DNA from: Myxacorys californica WJT36-NPBG1
Lineage (GTDB): Bacteria > Cyanobacteriota > Cyanobacteriia > Leptolyngbyales > Leptolyngbyaceae
Length of the DNA: 51,155 nucleotides
Reading direction: 5' to 3'
Assembly: GCA_019359315.1 (NCBI GenBank)
Contig: JAHHHO010000041.1
Span: 1 to 51,155 of the forward strand
Shown: piece by piece, positions 9,553 through 17,923 of the stretch
Layout of the letters: the number at the start of each line of letters is the position of its first letter
How positions within the stretch are numbered: position 1 is the stretch's first letter
The notes under the pieces: model-generated
Databases searched by the model: none
What the model saw: the letters and a program-made list of their open reading frames with translations, nothing else
What the model was told of the DNA's origin: nothing
Program-made: the position numbers and the translations under genes

Positions 9553-9882
9553 AAATCTATTCTCCTTATTGTTGCGATATTATTGCGATTAAAAGATGGT
9601 TGCGATTAAAAGCGACAAGCAACGTCGAACCCAGCGCTGAGACTTTCTGCTCATCCACCGCATTGCAAGGGCCAGCCCAGATTTCTTACCCGCCTTTCAA
9701 CTCATTCCTCATAATCCATGCGCTGGTTTGCCTTTGCCTCAATTCAATAGGATGTTGAGAAATGCCAGACTGTTGACTTGAGGATTTTACCAGAGGCTAT
9801 ACAGCACAAAGCTTAGAAGCCACTTTTGAAAGTAGTCAATGAAAATAGTAGTAAGAAATCTGGGGTTAACCGCACGTCAATG
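9553..9882. other. Intergenic region between two small beta-rich genes
   Basis: No gene is supported. Next to the 9552 start it holds the ribosome site and a direct repeat of TTGCGATTAAAAG (about 9582 and 9599). The rest (9620-9830) is of ordinary composition, with no hairpin I would defend. An open frame at 9826-10020 (plus) is mostly antisense to the gene at 9883-10212. Confidence 0.4.
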
Positions 9883-10212
9883 TTAGGGTCTCACGTCATA
9901 GGTAAGGACGTAGTCGGCACCATCCAGTGTGAAACTGGCGGTGGAGTTTTCTACCGGAGTATCCCGAATGACAACAGTACCGAGATGATCGTTGTAGTCG
10001 GGCCAGCGTCCCAAGTCTAGATCCCATAATTTAACCTTGGAGCGGACGGTGAACGGGAGTTCCTCGTTGATCTCGAAGACCTCTCCGTTGTTCATGTTCT
10101 GTCGGTAAGTTTTGCGACCGGCGTTGGTAAACACTTCCATCAGACATTCATCTGAGCCGAAGGTGTCTTCGGTCTCATTGCAGGTAAGGGATTTGAGGAA
10201 TAGAAATGCCAT
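9883..10212 (-). CDS. Small C2-like beta-sandwich protein, function unknown
   Basis: I start it at ATG 10212 (AGGAG seven bases upstream), giving 109 residues; the frame stays open upstream to 10332 but that part looks non-coding. The layout LTCNETEDTFGSDE, then a Met-Asn-Asn-Gly turn, then LPFTVRSKVKLWDLD with DYNDHLGTVVI and a final ADYVLTYDV is a pattern I associate with small beta-sandwich domains found singly or attached to secreted bacterial proteins. The acidic loops (ETED, DLDLGRWPDYND) look like C2-type calcium loops. There is no signal peptide. The biological role is unknown. Confidence 0.7.
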   Translation of the reverse strand: MAFLFLKSLTCNETEDTFGSDECLMEVFTNAGRKTYRQNMNNGEVFEINEELPFTVRSKVKLWDLDLGRWPDYNDHLGTVVIRDTPVENSTASFTLDGADYVLTYDVRP

Positions 10213-10580
10213 TGTATTTCTCCTAATTCTGACAGGGGAGTTTTTGTAATATTGAGTGACCCTTACCAATCCAGTCGATATCATGAAAACAATCGAATGC
10301 TGTGAGCCCGTAGTGTGTGGTTCTTCAGACATTCAATGAATGTGATAGCGCTTTGGTTGTGACTTCAGGTAACTTCTTGTCTTTCAACTCTAAAAAATCC
10401 TAGTCAATAAGGCAGTACTCGATCGGGTACTTTTCGCATCGTTAAATAATCTTCCGCTTGCTCCCCTGCAGATCACTTGAAGGCCAACGGCTAAGATAGA
10501 GAGACGGCAGCTAAAGCTTCTTAAACGCCTGCTTCATCGACTTGTTGCTTGCGATCGCTCTTCAAGAAATCTCTCATTAT
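10213..10580. other. Intergenic region without a supported gene
   Basis: It contains the ribosome site for the gene starting at 10212 and otherwise no open frame or strong hairpin that I can support. An AT-rich block near 10375-10450 could hold its promoter, but no clear -35/-10 pair stands out. Confidence 0.35.
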
Positions 10581-11108
10581 TTACCGTTTCTTGTAACGTA
10601 GTTCTACAGCACCCGACGCATAAGATGTTGTCTTGACCAAATTTAGCTTCTGTTCTGGCACGGCTTGATAAAGAGAAATTCCTGCTCCCAAAATAATCGG
10701 AATTAACGTCAGGATATACTCATCAATTAACCCCTGTGCCATAAACAACGATGCAACTTTGCCACCCCCAACAATCCAGATTCTTTTAAAGCCTTTGCGT
10801 TTTACATCTTCTGAAATCGCTTTAACATCACTGACAAACACTACGTCATTACGGTTTGTAGATAAATTGCGATTCGTCAAAACATATGAGAGTTTATCAG
10901 GATATGGCCAATCCCCAAACCCTACAACCTGCTCATAGGTAGCGGATCCCATGACCAAAGCATCGATCGTCTTGTAGAAAGCTATATATCCGTTATCCTC
11001 GCCATTTGTCTCAAACGAGGTCAGCCACTCGATACTGCCATCTGAACTCGCAATGTATCCGTCTAGAGTTGTTGCCAGATACAGAATGAACTTTGCATCG
11101 TTTTCCAT
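10581..11108 (-). CDS. Dihydrofolate reductase family protein (RibD C-terminal-like)
   Basis: A 175-residue protein of the RibD_C/DHFR-like family, including YwjB/YyaP-type proteins; these are NAD(P)H-dependent reductases whose substrate is mostly unknown. Seen are the N-terminal strand FILYLATTLDGYIASSDGSIEW, MGSATYEQVVGFGDWPY, the nucleotide-binding IWIVGGGKVASLFM and the strand IPIILGAGISLY. I prefer ATG 11108, with AGG six bases upstream, over a TTG six bases earlier. It stands alone, about 200 bp from the next gene. It is unlikely to be the folate-pathway enzyme itself. Confidence 0.85.
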   Translation of the reverse strand: MENDAKFILYLATTLDGYIASSDGSIEWLTSFETNGEDNGYIAFYKTIDALVMGSATYEQVVGFGDWPYPDKLSYVLTNRNLSTNRNDVVFVSDVKAISEDVKRKGFKRIWIVGGGKVASLFMAQGLIDEYILTLIPIILGAGISLYQAVPEQKLNLVKTTSYASGAVELRYKKR

Positions 11109-11304
11109 CTTCAACCTCTGTTAAGTCAAGGTTTTGATACTAAAGCTTAACAGGTCAACTCCAAACTACCGTCACAACCTAATTATCGAAACAAGCTAAC
11201 GCCTAAGATGAGCAGCGGTAGGTGACACCGCTGCCGAGTGCAAAATTATTAAACTGCTGATCAATTTGTTAACTGGGAGTATCTGGCTAGCTTGATTTAG
11301 ACGC

Positions 11305-14300
11305 CTAGCTGCCTAGTGGCTGGTGGATCGGTAGCTCAACAACAAATTCAGCACCCATACCTGGTGTCGAGTGGCAGTAGATCTTACCATTGTGCTTTTC
11401 TGTCACGATTTGGTAGCTAATCGAAAGCCCCAGCCCTGTTCCTTTTCCAGTAATTTTTGTGGTAAAGAACGGGTCAAACAACTTAGACAGAACGCTTTCA
11501 TCGATGCCCAATCCATTGTCTGAAACCCGAATCGACACCCAATCTTGATCGATAACGGATGTGGAAATTCGGATTTCGCCAGGAGACGCTGCAAGGGTGC
11601 TCGGTGGTTGCTTTGCATTCCGTTCTTCAACTGCATGGATTGCATTCGACAGCAAGTTCATGAAGACCTGATTCAGTTGGCCTGGGTAACATTCCACTGT
11701 CGGGAGCGCGTCGTAGTCTTTGATCACTTGAATCGTCGGACTATCGGCGGTAGGTTTCAAGCGATGCTGCAAAATCATCAACGTACTATCAATCCCCTCG
11801 TGAATGTCAACCGACTTAAACTCGGCTTCATCCAACCGCGAGAAGTTTCGTAAAGACATGACAATATCGCGAATCCGCTCTGTCCCTACGGTCATCGATT
11901 GAAACAGTTTGGGCAGGTCTTCGATAGTAAAGTCTAAGTCCGCATTCTGCCAATGCTGTTGAATCTGCGGTGCCGGATCAGAGTAATGCTGTCGATATAG
12001 ATTTACACAATGCAGTAACTCGTGGATATACTGCTCAGCATGTTCTAAGTTGCCATAAATAAAATTAACTGGATTGTTAATTTCGTGGGCAATTCCTGCG
12101 ACTAATTGCCCCAAACTTGCCATCTTTTCGGCATGAATGATTTGGAGTTGAGCAGCGCGGAGTTCTCTAAGGGCTTGGGCCAGTTGATCTGCCTCTTCGC
12201 GCGTTTGACCGAGCAAACTCGACTGGTGGAAGAGACTGGCTTGAAGCAGTGCCACGTTGATTTGGGCAGCCACCTGGGTGACAAATTCTAGTTCGGTTTC
12301 TTCCCACTCGCGGGTTTTGCTGCATTGGTGAATGCATAGGAGCCCCCAGAGGGTGTCGCCTTCCATCAGGGGAACGGTGATTTGTGCCTTGACCTGAAAC
12401 CACTCAATCACGTCGAAATACGGAAGCTTGGCTCCAAGCTTAGTCGTATCAGAAATAACTTGTGCTGTCCTTTGAGAAAACTGGCTCATATGCTGCTGAC
12501 CAAAGCGATCGTGCACCTTTGTATTGAGAGCAGAATCCAAGTTAGGCAGCACGTCTTCTGCAATGAATTCCCCACTGCAATATCCAGAATCCGGCTCAAA
12601 GCGAAGAATCCCGACGCGATCGACGTCTAGCACTCGCCGGACTTCTGCGAGCGCTGGCTTGACGATTGGCTCCCAATTAAACGACTCCCGAATCTTGACG
12701 ACTAAATCAAACAAGATCCGGCGTTGTTCAGCAGCTTGGTGCAGTTCATCGGCGCGAATTTGGGTTTGCATTAACAAATCAGAACTTTGCAGGGCAACCC
12801 CGAGTTGACTCGCGACTTGTGCTAAAAATTCCACTTCCACAGCGTCCCAGTGGCGAGTTCCAGAATGCTGATAGGCGGCTAGAAGTCCCCAAAGATTGCG
12901 CCCTACGAAAATGGGCGTGAGGGCATAGGCGCGGATCTTAAATTGCTCTAGAATGTCAAGATGGCAGCGCGAGTGACCAACTTGGTAAATGTTGCTGACG
13001 GCAAAAGATTCATTATTTCGATAGCGTCCCCCTTTTGTTTCCTGTAAATGAGTGTCTTGCCAGACCAAGTTTTCTCCAAACGGATTGATACTGTCCCACT
13101 GGGGTTCGACCATGCCAAAATTGCTGATAAATTCTCCGCTCCAATCGTCATTAAAGCGGTAGACGGCAATCCGCTCAACACGCAACAGGTTGCAAACCTC
13201 TTGGCAAGTCATTTTCAAGATCAAATTAATGTCGAGCGAGGAGCGAATTTTTCCGACGACTTCGGTGAGAGCGCGTTGGCGGGCGATCGCATCTTGCAAC
13301 GCGATTGCCTGTTGTCTTGACTGTTCCAAATTCTCGGCTTGCTGAATCGCAACGCCTAATTGTGCTCCAACTTGTTCTAGAAACTCAACCTCGAACGCTT
13401 GCCACTGACGGGGGCTAGAGTGCTGATAGGCGGCGACGAGTCCCCAAAGTTTGGTTCCGGTAAAAATGGGAGCAAGGACATAGGCACGAATCTTGAATTG
13501 CTCCAGAATGTCAAGATGGCAGCGTGTGTGCCCGGCTTGATAAATGTCTACAACGGCAAAACTTTCGTTGTTGCGGTAGCGCCCTCCCTGAGTTTCTTGT
13601 AAGTGCGTATCTTCCCAGGCCAAGTTTTTACCGAAGGGATTCGTCCGATCCCAAAGGGGTTCTACGATGCCAAACTGGCTGACAAACTCACCGCTCCAGT
13701 CTTCGTTAAAGCGATACACTGCTGCCCGCTCTAGCTTGAGGAGTTTGCAGAGTTCTTGGCAAGCGGTATCGAGGATGATGTGAGTGTCTACGGAGGAGCG
13801 AATATTGCCGACAACTTGAGTCAGGGCACGTTGTCGAGAGATTGCATCTTGCAATTCCACGTTGCGTTGTTCTGCCTGCTTTAAGGTTTCTGCCTGCTGC
13901 ATTGCGACGCCTAAATGGTTGCCAGCCTGGGCAAGAAAAGTCACTTCATGGGGATGCCATTGCCGAGGTGCGGAGTGCTGATAGGCGGCTAACAGCCCCC
14001 ACAGTTTCGTGCCAACAAAAATAGGCGCGATCGCATACGCTTGGATCTGAAATTGCTCTAGTACTTCAACATGACAATGAGCGTGCCCTGCCTCATAAAT
14101 GTCTGCCACTGCGAATGGTTCGTTTTTGCGATAGCGCCCACCTTCGGTTTCTTGGAGATAGGAGTCCTGCCATACCAAATCTTTCCCAAAGGCGCTTAAA
14201 GCGTCCCAAGGTGGTTCGGCAAACCCAAATTGATTGATGAAACTGCCGCTCCAATCTGCGTTGAACTGGTAAATTGCAACTCGCTCAATTTGCAGTTGAC

Positions 14301-14436
14301 GACAAATATCTTGGCAGGATGTTGAACAAAGTGACTCTATCGGTACAGATGCACGAATCCTTGCCAAAATTCTTGCCAGAATTTTCTGATACTGAACAGA
14401 GAGTCGCAGTTGATTTTGGCATTCCTCAATGGTCAT
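11305..14436 (-). CDS. Sensor histidine kinase with three tandem cyanobacteriochrome-like GAF domains
   Basis: I start this at ATG 14436 (MTIEECQN); the open frame reaches 14604 but the first 56 residues look like translated intergenic sequence. The 1043-residue protein has four GAF domains. GAF1-3 each carry Trp-x-Asp, Gly-Gly-Arg-Tyr at Asp+8 to +11, and Cys-His at Asp+30: Asp91/Cys121, Asp276/Cys306 and Asp461/Cys491. This is the pattern of red/green cyanobacteriochromes, which bind phycocyanobilin at that Cys. GAF4 (about 575-735) has Tyr-Phe at the Cys position and cannot bind a bilin that way. A coiled coil leads to HisKA (His784 in AGIAHEINNPVNFIYGN) and an HATPase (Asn931; GTGLGLS). 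No membrane segment is present. GAF2 and GAF3 are nearly copies of each other. Bilin binding is inferred. Confidence 0.88.
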   Translation of the reverse strand: MTIEECQNQLRLSVQYQKILARILARIRASVPIESLCSTSCQDICRQLQIERVAIYQFNADWSGSFINQFGFAEPPWDALSAFGKDLVWQDSYLQETEGGRYRKNEPFAVADIYEAGHAHCHVEVLEQFQIQAYAIAPIFVGTKLWGLLAAYQHSAPRQWHPHEVTFLAQAGNHLGVAMQQAETLKQAEQRNVELQDAISRQRALTQVVGNIRSSVDTHIILDTACQELCKLLKLERAAVYRFNEDWSGEFVSQFGIVEPLWDRTNPFGKNLAWEDTHLQETQGGRYRNNESFAVVDIYQAGHTRCHLDILEQFKIRAYVLAPIFTGTKLWGLVAAYQHSSPRQWQAFEVEFLEQVGAQLGVAIQQAENLEQSRQQAIALQDAIARQRALTEVVGKIRSSLDINLILKMTCQEVCNLLRVERIAVYRFNDDWSGEFISNFGMVEPQWDSINPFGENLVWQDTHLQETKGGRYRNNESFAVSNIYQVGHSRCHLDILEQFKIRAYALTPIFVGRNLWGLLAAYQHSGTRHWDAVEVEFLAQVASQLGVALQSSDLLMQTQIRADELHQAAEQRRILFDLVVKIRESFNWEPIVKPALAEVRRVLDVDRVGILRFEPDSGYCSGEFIAEDVLPNLDSALNTKVHDRFGQQHMSQFSQRTAQVISDTTKLGAKLPYFDVIEWFQVKAQITVPLMEGDTLWGLLCIHQCSKTREWEETELEFVTQVAAQINVALLQASLFHQSSLLGQTREEADQLAQALRELRAAQLQIIHAEKMASLGQLVAGIAHEINNPVNFIYGNLEHAEQYIHELLHCVNLYRQHYSDPAPQIQQHWQNADLDFTIEDLPKLFQSMTVGTERIRDIVMSLRNFSRLDEAEFKSVDIHEGIDSTLMILQHRLKPTADSPTIQVIKDYDALPTVECYPGQLNQVFMNLLSNAIHAVEERNAKQPPSTLAASPGEIRISTSVIDQDWVSIRVSDNGLGIDESVLSKLFDPFFTTKITGKGTGLGLSISYQIVTEKHNGKIYCHSTPGMGAEFVVELPIHQPLGS

Positions 14437-15238
14437 AGGAGTTATGGAGGCACGATAAGACTCCCCATAAAATTCCCTTTTATATCTCCAATGCCTCAAA
14501 CAGAAATCAGCTACCGCTCCTCTTCGCTCGCCGCAGAAACTTCTCTTAACAAAGAACCTTGATAAGGTCGGTGCAAGCGGGCTGTTAGCTTGCACTCTAC
14601 CCAACCAACTTACTACTTCTTACTAAAAGCTCCCATTGAGCAGTTGCAGTCGCATTACTGACAAAAGAGAACAACGCTCCTTCGGAGCTTGCGAAGCGAT
14701 CGTTCTATCCCCATGTCGCCACAATACAGATCCGGTTCCATCACTCCACGCAACAACAGTTTTTGTTCTTGAACAAAGAACTTTAATAACCTATGTTTAT
14801 TCAGTAAGAACAAAAGTTTCGATTTATGTTATCAATGGGCTAATTTTTGTTCTTACTGTTCGAGCTTTTGTTCTTACTGCCCGAGCTTTTGTTCTTACTG
14901 TTTGAGCTTTTGTTCTTACTGCTCGAACTTTTGTAATTTTTCCAGCACAATTACCGAGTAAACTGACATGTCTTCATTCAAGTAATGCAGAAAGATGCGG
15001 TTTCTACGATCCCTTAGGTGAGTGTTTAAAGCTTGTGACCGCTAGAGCCAAAGGCAAAGTTTTCTTAAGAAGGTAAGTTCTATCTTTAGTCGCAATCCTG
15101 CGGAGCTTGCGAAGCAATTGCTCTCCTCAATTCCTGCCATTAGAGCGATGGAAGGAGCAACATCACTTGGCATTATGGCGCTATTCATCACTATGTTTCC
15201 TGAATAACTGGTTGATAGCGATCGCTTCACCTCTTCAT
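14437..15238. other. Long intergenic region with repeats
   Basis: Between the divergent kinase and ATP-grasp genes I find no supported gene. It holds the 21-bp tandem array (14845-14928), an inverted copy of its core (CAGTAAGAACAAAAG near 14799-14814), and two copies of a GGAGCTTGCGAAGC sequence (about 14685 and 15100) that recurs between genes in this window. Open frames here consist of translated repeat. Confidence 0.5.
14845..14928 (+). repeat. 21-bp tandem repeat, four units
   Basis: Four units of 21 bp start at 14845, 14866, 14887 and 14908, each TTTTGTTCTTACTG followed by a variable 7-bp end (TTCGAGC, CCCGAGC, TTTGAGC, CTCGAAC). A partial fifth follows, and an inverted core lies about 40 bp upstream. 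The plus frame is closed by TGA in unit three, so this is not coding on that strand. Confidence 0.85.
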
Positions 15239-16537
15239 ATGAACTCGATATCTAATTTTCCATATTTTCAAGGAACCTCGTTTTCGGATCTGTTTGCTCA
15301 AGACATAACAGATGCTCACTATGCATTTCTCCTAAACTATCCAGCAACCGCAAGTTGGGCAGCCTACCCTAACACAAACCACTACTTCATCCAGGATGGC
15401 AGTAGTGAAGCAACCAAAACATCGTTTGACAAGATTTGTCAAAAAGAACCCTGGAAAAATTTAGCCGTGTTGGGCAATGGTTTACCAGGCATCGTGATTT
15501 CCCCAGTGCAAGCTGTGTTACGTGACTATTGGCGAGAGCATTTTGGCTTCCGTGATGACAATCTAAAACTGTTTCACTGCTCAAAGTATCTCGATGAACT
15601 CAGCCAAAGCAATCCTCTCGGCAGTTCAGACAGCAGTGGGTTTGATCAGATCATTACCCTATTTCCGTTTGATCATCTCAAGCCTGAGAAACACGCTGTT
15701 GATCCAGACGTTCACTATCATCTGCTGAGCAAAGTCACGCTATCCGAACTAGGAGTACAGTGCCCGGCCTATAAAAGCTACGATTTGCGCCAAACGCACA
15801 TTACAGACATTCCCCTACCCCAAGAGTTTCCTTATTTAATCAAAACATCGCATGGGCTCTCAGGAGAGGGCACTTACATCATCAGAAACGCCAGCGACCT
15901 CAACTACTGTCTAGAAGAACTGAGAAAATATCTTGAGATTGAATCGGTAAGGATGATTGTGGTTTCAGAATTCATCAAGAATGCCGTGCAAAACCACTGC
16001 GTTCAGTTCTACGTCAACAAAGCAGGAGAAGTTACGCTGATCGGTACAACAGGTCAACTTGTAAATGCAGAAGGCAACTATTTAGGTGGGCTAATTCATT
16101 ACGATGACACAGATATGAGCAAGTTTTTTGAGATGATCGCCGCGATCGCTCACTATGCTCATCAGCAGGGCTACTTCGGCGTCATTGGGTTTGACGTGCT
16201 AGAAGACCGAGACGGAGGGCTTTATGCGATCGATGCTAATTTCCGGGTCAATGGTTCAACGCCGCTTTGCTTGCAGCGTCATACCTTGTTGGGGTTAAAC
16301 AAAGCAGTGGCGAAGTATTCCACCGACTACCGAATGGATGGAGCGTTAGACTCTGTGTTGGTCAGGCTCAAACCCTATCTCGATCGCAAAGACTTTCTCA
16401 TTTTGTCTGCCTTGGAAAGGGTCAAATACGGCAAAATCTACACTGAAATTTACGGCATTGTGGCGGGTGAAACGCTTGAAGACATGCAGCAAATTGAGCG
16501 CGACTTACAGCATAAGGGCTTGCAGATACTAAGTTAG
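15239..16537 (+). CDS. ATP-grasp domain protein
   Basis: Start ATG 15239 (MNSISNFPYF) gives 432 residues; the longer frame from 15107 runs over intergenic repeats. The ATP-grasp signature is clear in the middle and C-terminal parts: the ATP-clamp strand PYLIKTSHGLSGEGTYII (about 200-217), a VVSEFIKN strand, and the metal-binding segment GFDVLEDRDGGLYAIDANFRVNG (about 321-343). Such enzymes join a carboxylate to an amine or thiol using ATP, often making a peptide or amide bond. The last 80 residues recall the C-terminal part of ATP-grasp peptide ligases of the PGM1 type, but I cannot assign a substrate. It converges with the transglutaminase/ABC exporter run at 16694-21495, which may be a functional link. 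Confidence 0.8.
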   Translation: MNSISNFPYFQGTSFSDLFAQDITDAHYAFLLNYPATASWAAYPNTNHYFIQDGSSEATKTSFDKICQKEPWKNLAVLGNGLPGIVISPVQAVLRDYWREHFGFRDDNLKLFHCSKYLDELSQSNPLGSSDSSGFDQIITLFPFDHLKPEKHAVDPDVHYHLLSKVTLSELGVQCPAYKSYDLRQTHITDIPLPQEFPYLIKTSHGLSGEGTYIIRNASDLNYCLEELRKYLEIESVRMIVVSEFIKNAVQNHCVQFYVNKAGEVTLIGTTGQLVNAEGNYLGGLIHYDDTDMSKFFEMIAAIAHYAHQQGYFGVIGFDVLEDRDGGLYAIDANFRVNGSTPLCLQRHTLLGLNKAVAKYSTDYRMDGALDSVLVRLKPYLDRKDFLILSALERVKYGKIYTEIYGIVAGETLEDMQQIERDLQHKGLQILS

Positions 16538-16693
16538 TCAATGCTCAAGCAATCGTCTGACTTGAGTCAAGAGCAAAAAAGACAAGGCTGCTTTTGAACG
16601 GTTTCAAGCGATGACTAAGATGAGGCACATTAGCATTTTCCACACGATCGAATCATCTTTATGGGTCAACGCACGGATCTCGTAATTCATCGC

Positions 16694-17296
16694 TTATGAC
16701 ACCAAACCATACTGCTTCCATGACTTCAAAGTAACATCTGGAAGATGACGAAGCAGCTCATCCCATGTATTGTGAGCTTGCAAAGTTTCCACAACAATTT
16801 GAAGCGGTTCTGAGAAAATGGCTTGGAAGTCTGCCTCTTCAGGAAGCTGAATCTTGAACGCCAATCTTTCTTGGGGTGGTGTGAACTGAGCATCAACACC
16901 TCCGCGATTTCCTCTCGCATCAACTCGATGCCAACCAACTTCCGGTAAATAGACTGCGTTGAACCCATGCAAGCTGTAAGGCGTGCCTTTGTCATCAATG
17001 CTCAATCGCTGATAGCAAAATCCTGTTGGAATGCCATTTGCTCGTAACAATGCGGCTAATAAATGGCTTTTGGCGTAGCAATAACCCGTCTTGTGTTGAA
17101 GTACGTCTGAAGCTCGACAGGTCACAGGGTTCATCTGGTAGTCATAACTGTGATGAATTTCATCTCGAACCCACTCAAAGCAAGCTTTCGCGGTAGCTTC
17201 AGAGGTTCGATGGCTTGATGCAATGGTTTGAGCAAGTTTCAAGACTTCTGGATGCTTCCAGTCGATCACTTCATTGGTTTGCAAATATTCTTCCAT
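16694..17296 (-). CDS. Transglutaminase-like protein
   Basis: A 200-residue protein with the transglutaminase-core Cys-His-Asp triad: Cys73 (KTGYCYAKSHLLAALLRANG), His110 (LHGFNAVYL) and Asp126 (WHRVDARGN). Bacterial members of this kind are papain-fold proteases, amidases or transferases; sequence alone does not say which. There is no signal peptide or membrane helix, so it is probably cytoplasmic. It lies 51 bp downstream of the OGFr-domain gene and in the same direction as the ABC exporter pair, so it is probably the last gene of that unit. Confidence 0.82.
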   Translation of the reverse strand: MEEYLQTNEVIDWKHPEVLKLAQTIASSHRTSEATAKACFEWVRDEIHHSYDYQMNPVTCRASDVLQHKTGYCYAKSHLLAALLRANGIPTGFCYQRLSIDDKGTPYSLHGFNAVYLPEVGWHRVDARGNRGGVDAQFTPPQERLAFKIQLPEEADFQAIFSEPLQIVVETLQAHNTWDELLRHLPDVTLKSWKQYGLVS

Positions 17297-17347
17297 AGTG
17301 GTTGCTAGGCAGACTCGGCCCCAATTCTCTCACAACCGCTCTAGCCT

Positions 17348-17887
17348 TTATGTTTTAATGGCATTTGTCCAATGCTGAAACGTTTCACCTCCAATCTGAT
17401 CCCGATTCTCTTTGTAGATCTGCTGCAAGCATTCATACACCGCTTGGGCTTCAGCCTCTAATCCAAACGTCATGAGGCACTTTAGTATCCGAGTAATGCG
17501 AAGATAGTTGTGGTCAAACAGACAAATCCATTCGCGTTTACGAATTGGATAGTCTTCCGATCTGCTGATCATTACTTCTCCGCGATCGCGCTCTTGGCGT
17601 TGCAATCCATAAAACCGAAGCATAACCGTGAGCGATCGTAGCAAGTTTTGACGGAGGCGTGGATCCTGTTGAAATGCCTGAATCACGGCTTCATCAACAA
17701 TCGGTGCATTAGCGTTGAAGGCACTCTTCTCAGATAATGGAAATAACCACTGAATGTAATCGTGAGCGCATTCCAACGCTTCAAAATCCCATGCCCAGAT
17801 CTCTTGGATCGTTCGACCTTCTAAGTCTCGTTGCTCTCCTAAGTAGAATGGCACAAGCCTTGCATTGAGGTGTTTTTCAGAATTCAT
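17348..17887 (-). CDS. Opioid growth factor receptor (OGFr)-domain protein
   Basis: The 179-residue protein carries the conserved region named after the animal opioid growth factor receptor: FYLGEQRDLEGRTIQEIW, then LECAHDYIQWLFPL and SAFNANAPIVDEAVIQAF (about residues 14-70), followed by helices ending near YLRITRILKCLMTFGL. Bacterial proteins with only this domain are known but their function is not. The all-helical prediction and lack of signal peptide suggest a soluble intracellular protein. It lies 36 bp after the ABC exporter subunit and 51 bp before the transglutaminase-like gene, so it is probably co-transcribed. Confidence 0.85.
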   Translation of the reverse strand: MNSEKHLNARLVPFYLGEQRDLEGRTIQEIWAWDFEALECAHDYIQWLFPLSEKSAFNANAPIVDEAVIQAFQQDPRLRQNLLRSLTVMLRFYGLQRQERDRGEVMISRSEDYPIRKREWICLFDHNYLRITRILKCLMTFGLEAEAQAVYECLQQIYKENRDQIGGETFQHWTNAIKT

Positions 17888-17923
17888 AGCAACCTATTGT
17901 TGTAAAAGTCTGTTCTAAAGTGA

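Noticed and set aside
14437-14604. N-terminal extension of the triple-GAF kinase
   Set aside because: The 56 residues are unlike any sensor N-terminus and resemble translated intergenic sequence; ATG 14436 begins a normal helical start.
14636-14905. Plus-strand frame over the 21-bp array
   Set aside because: It consists largely of translated repeat and stops inside the array at TGA of unit three.
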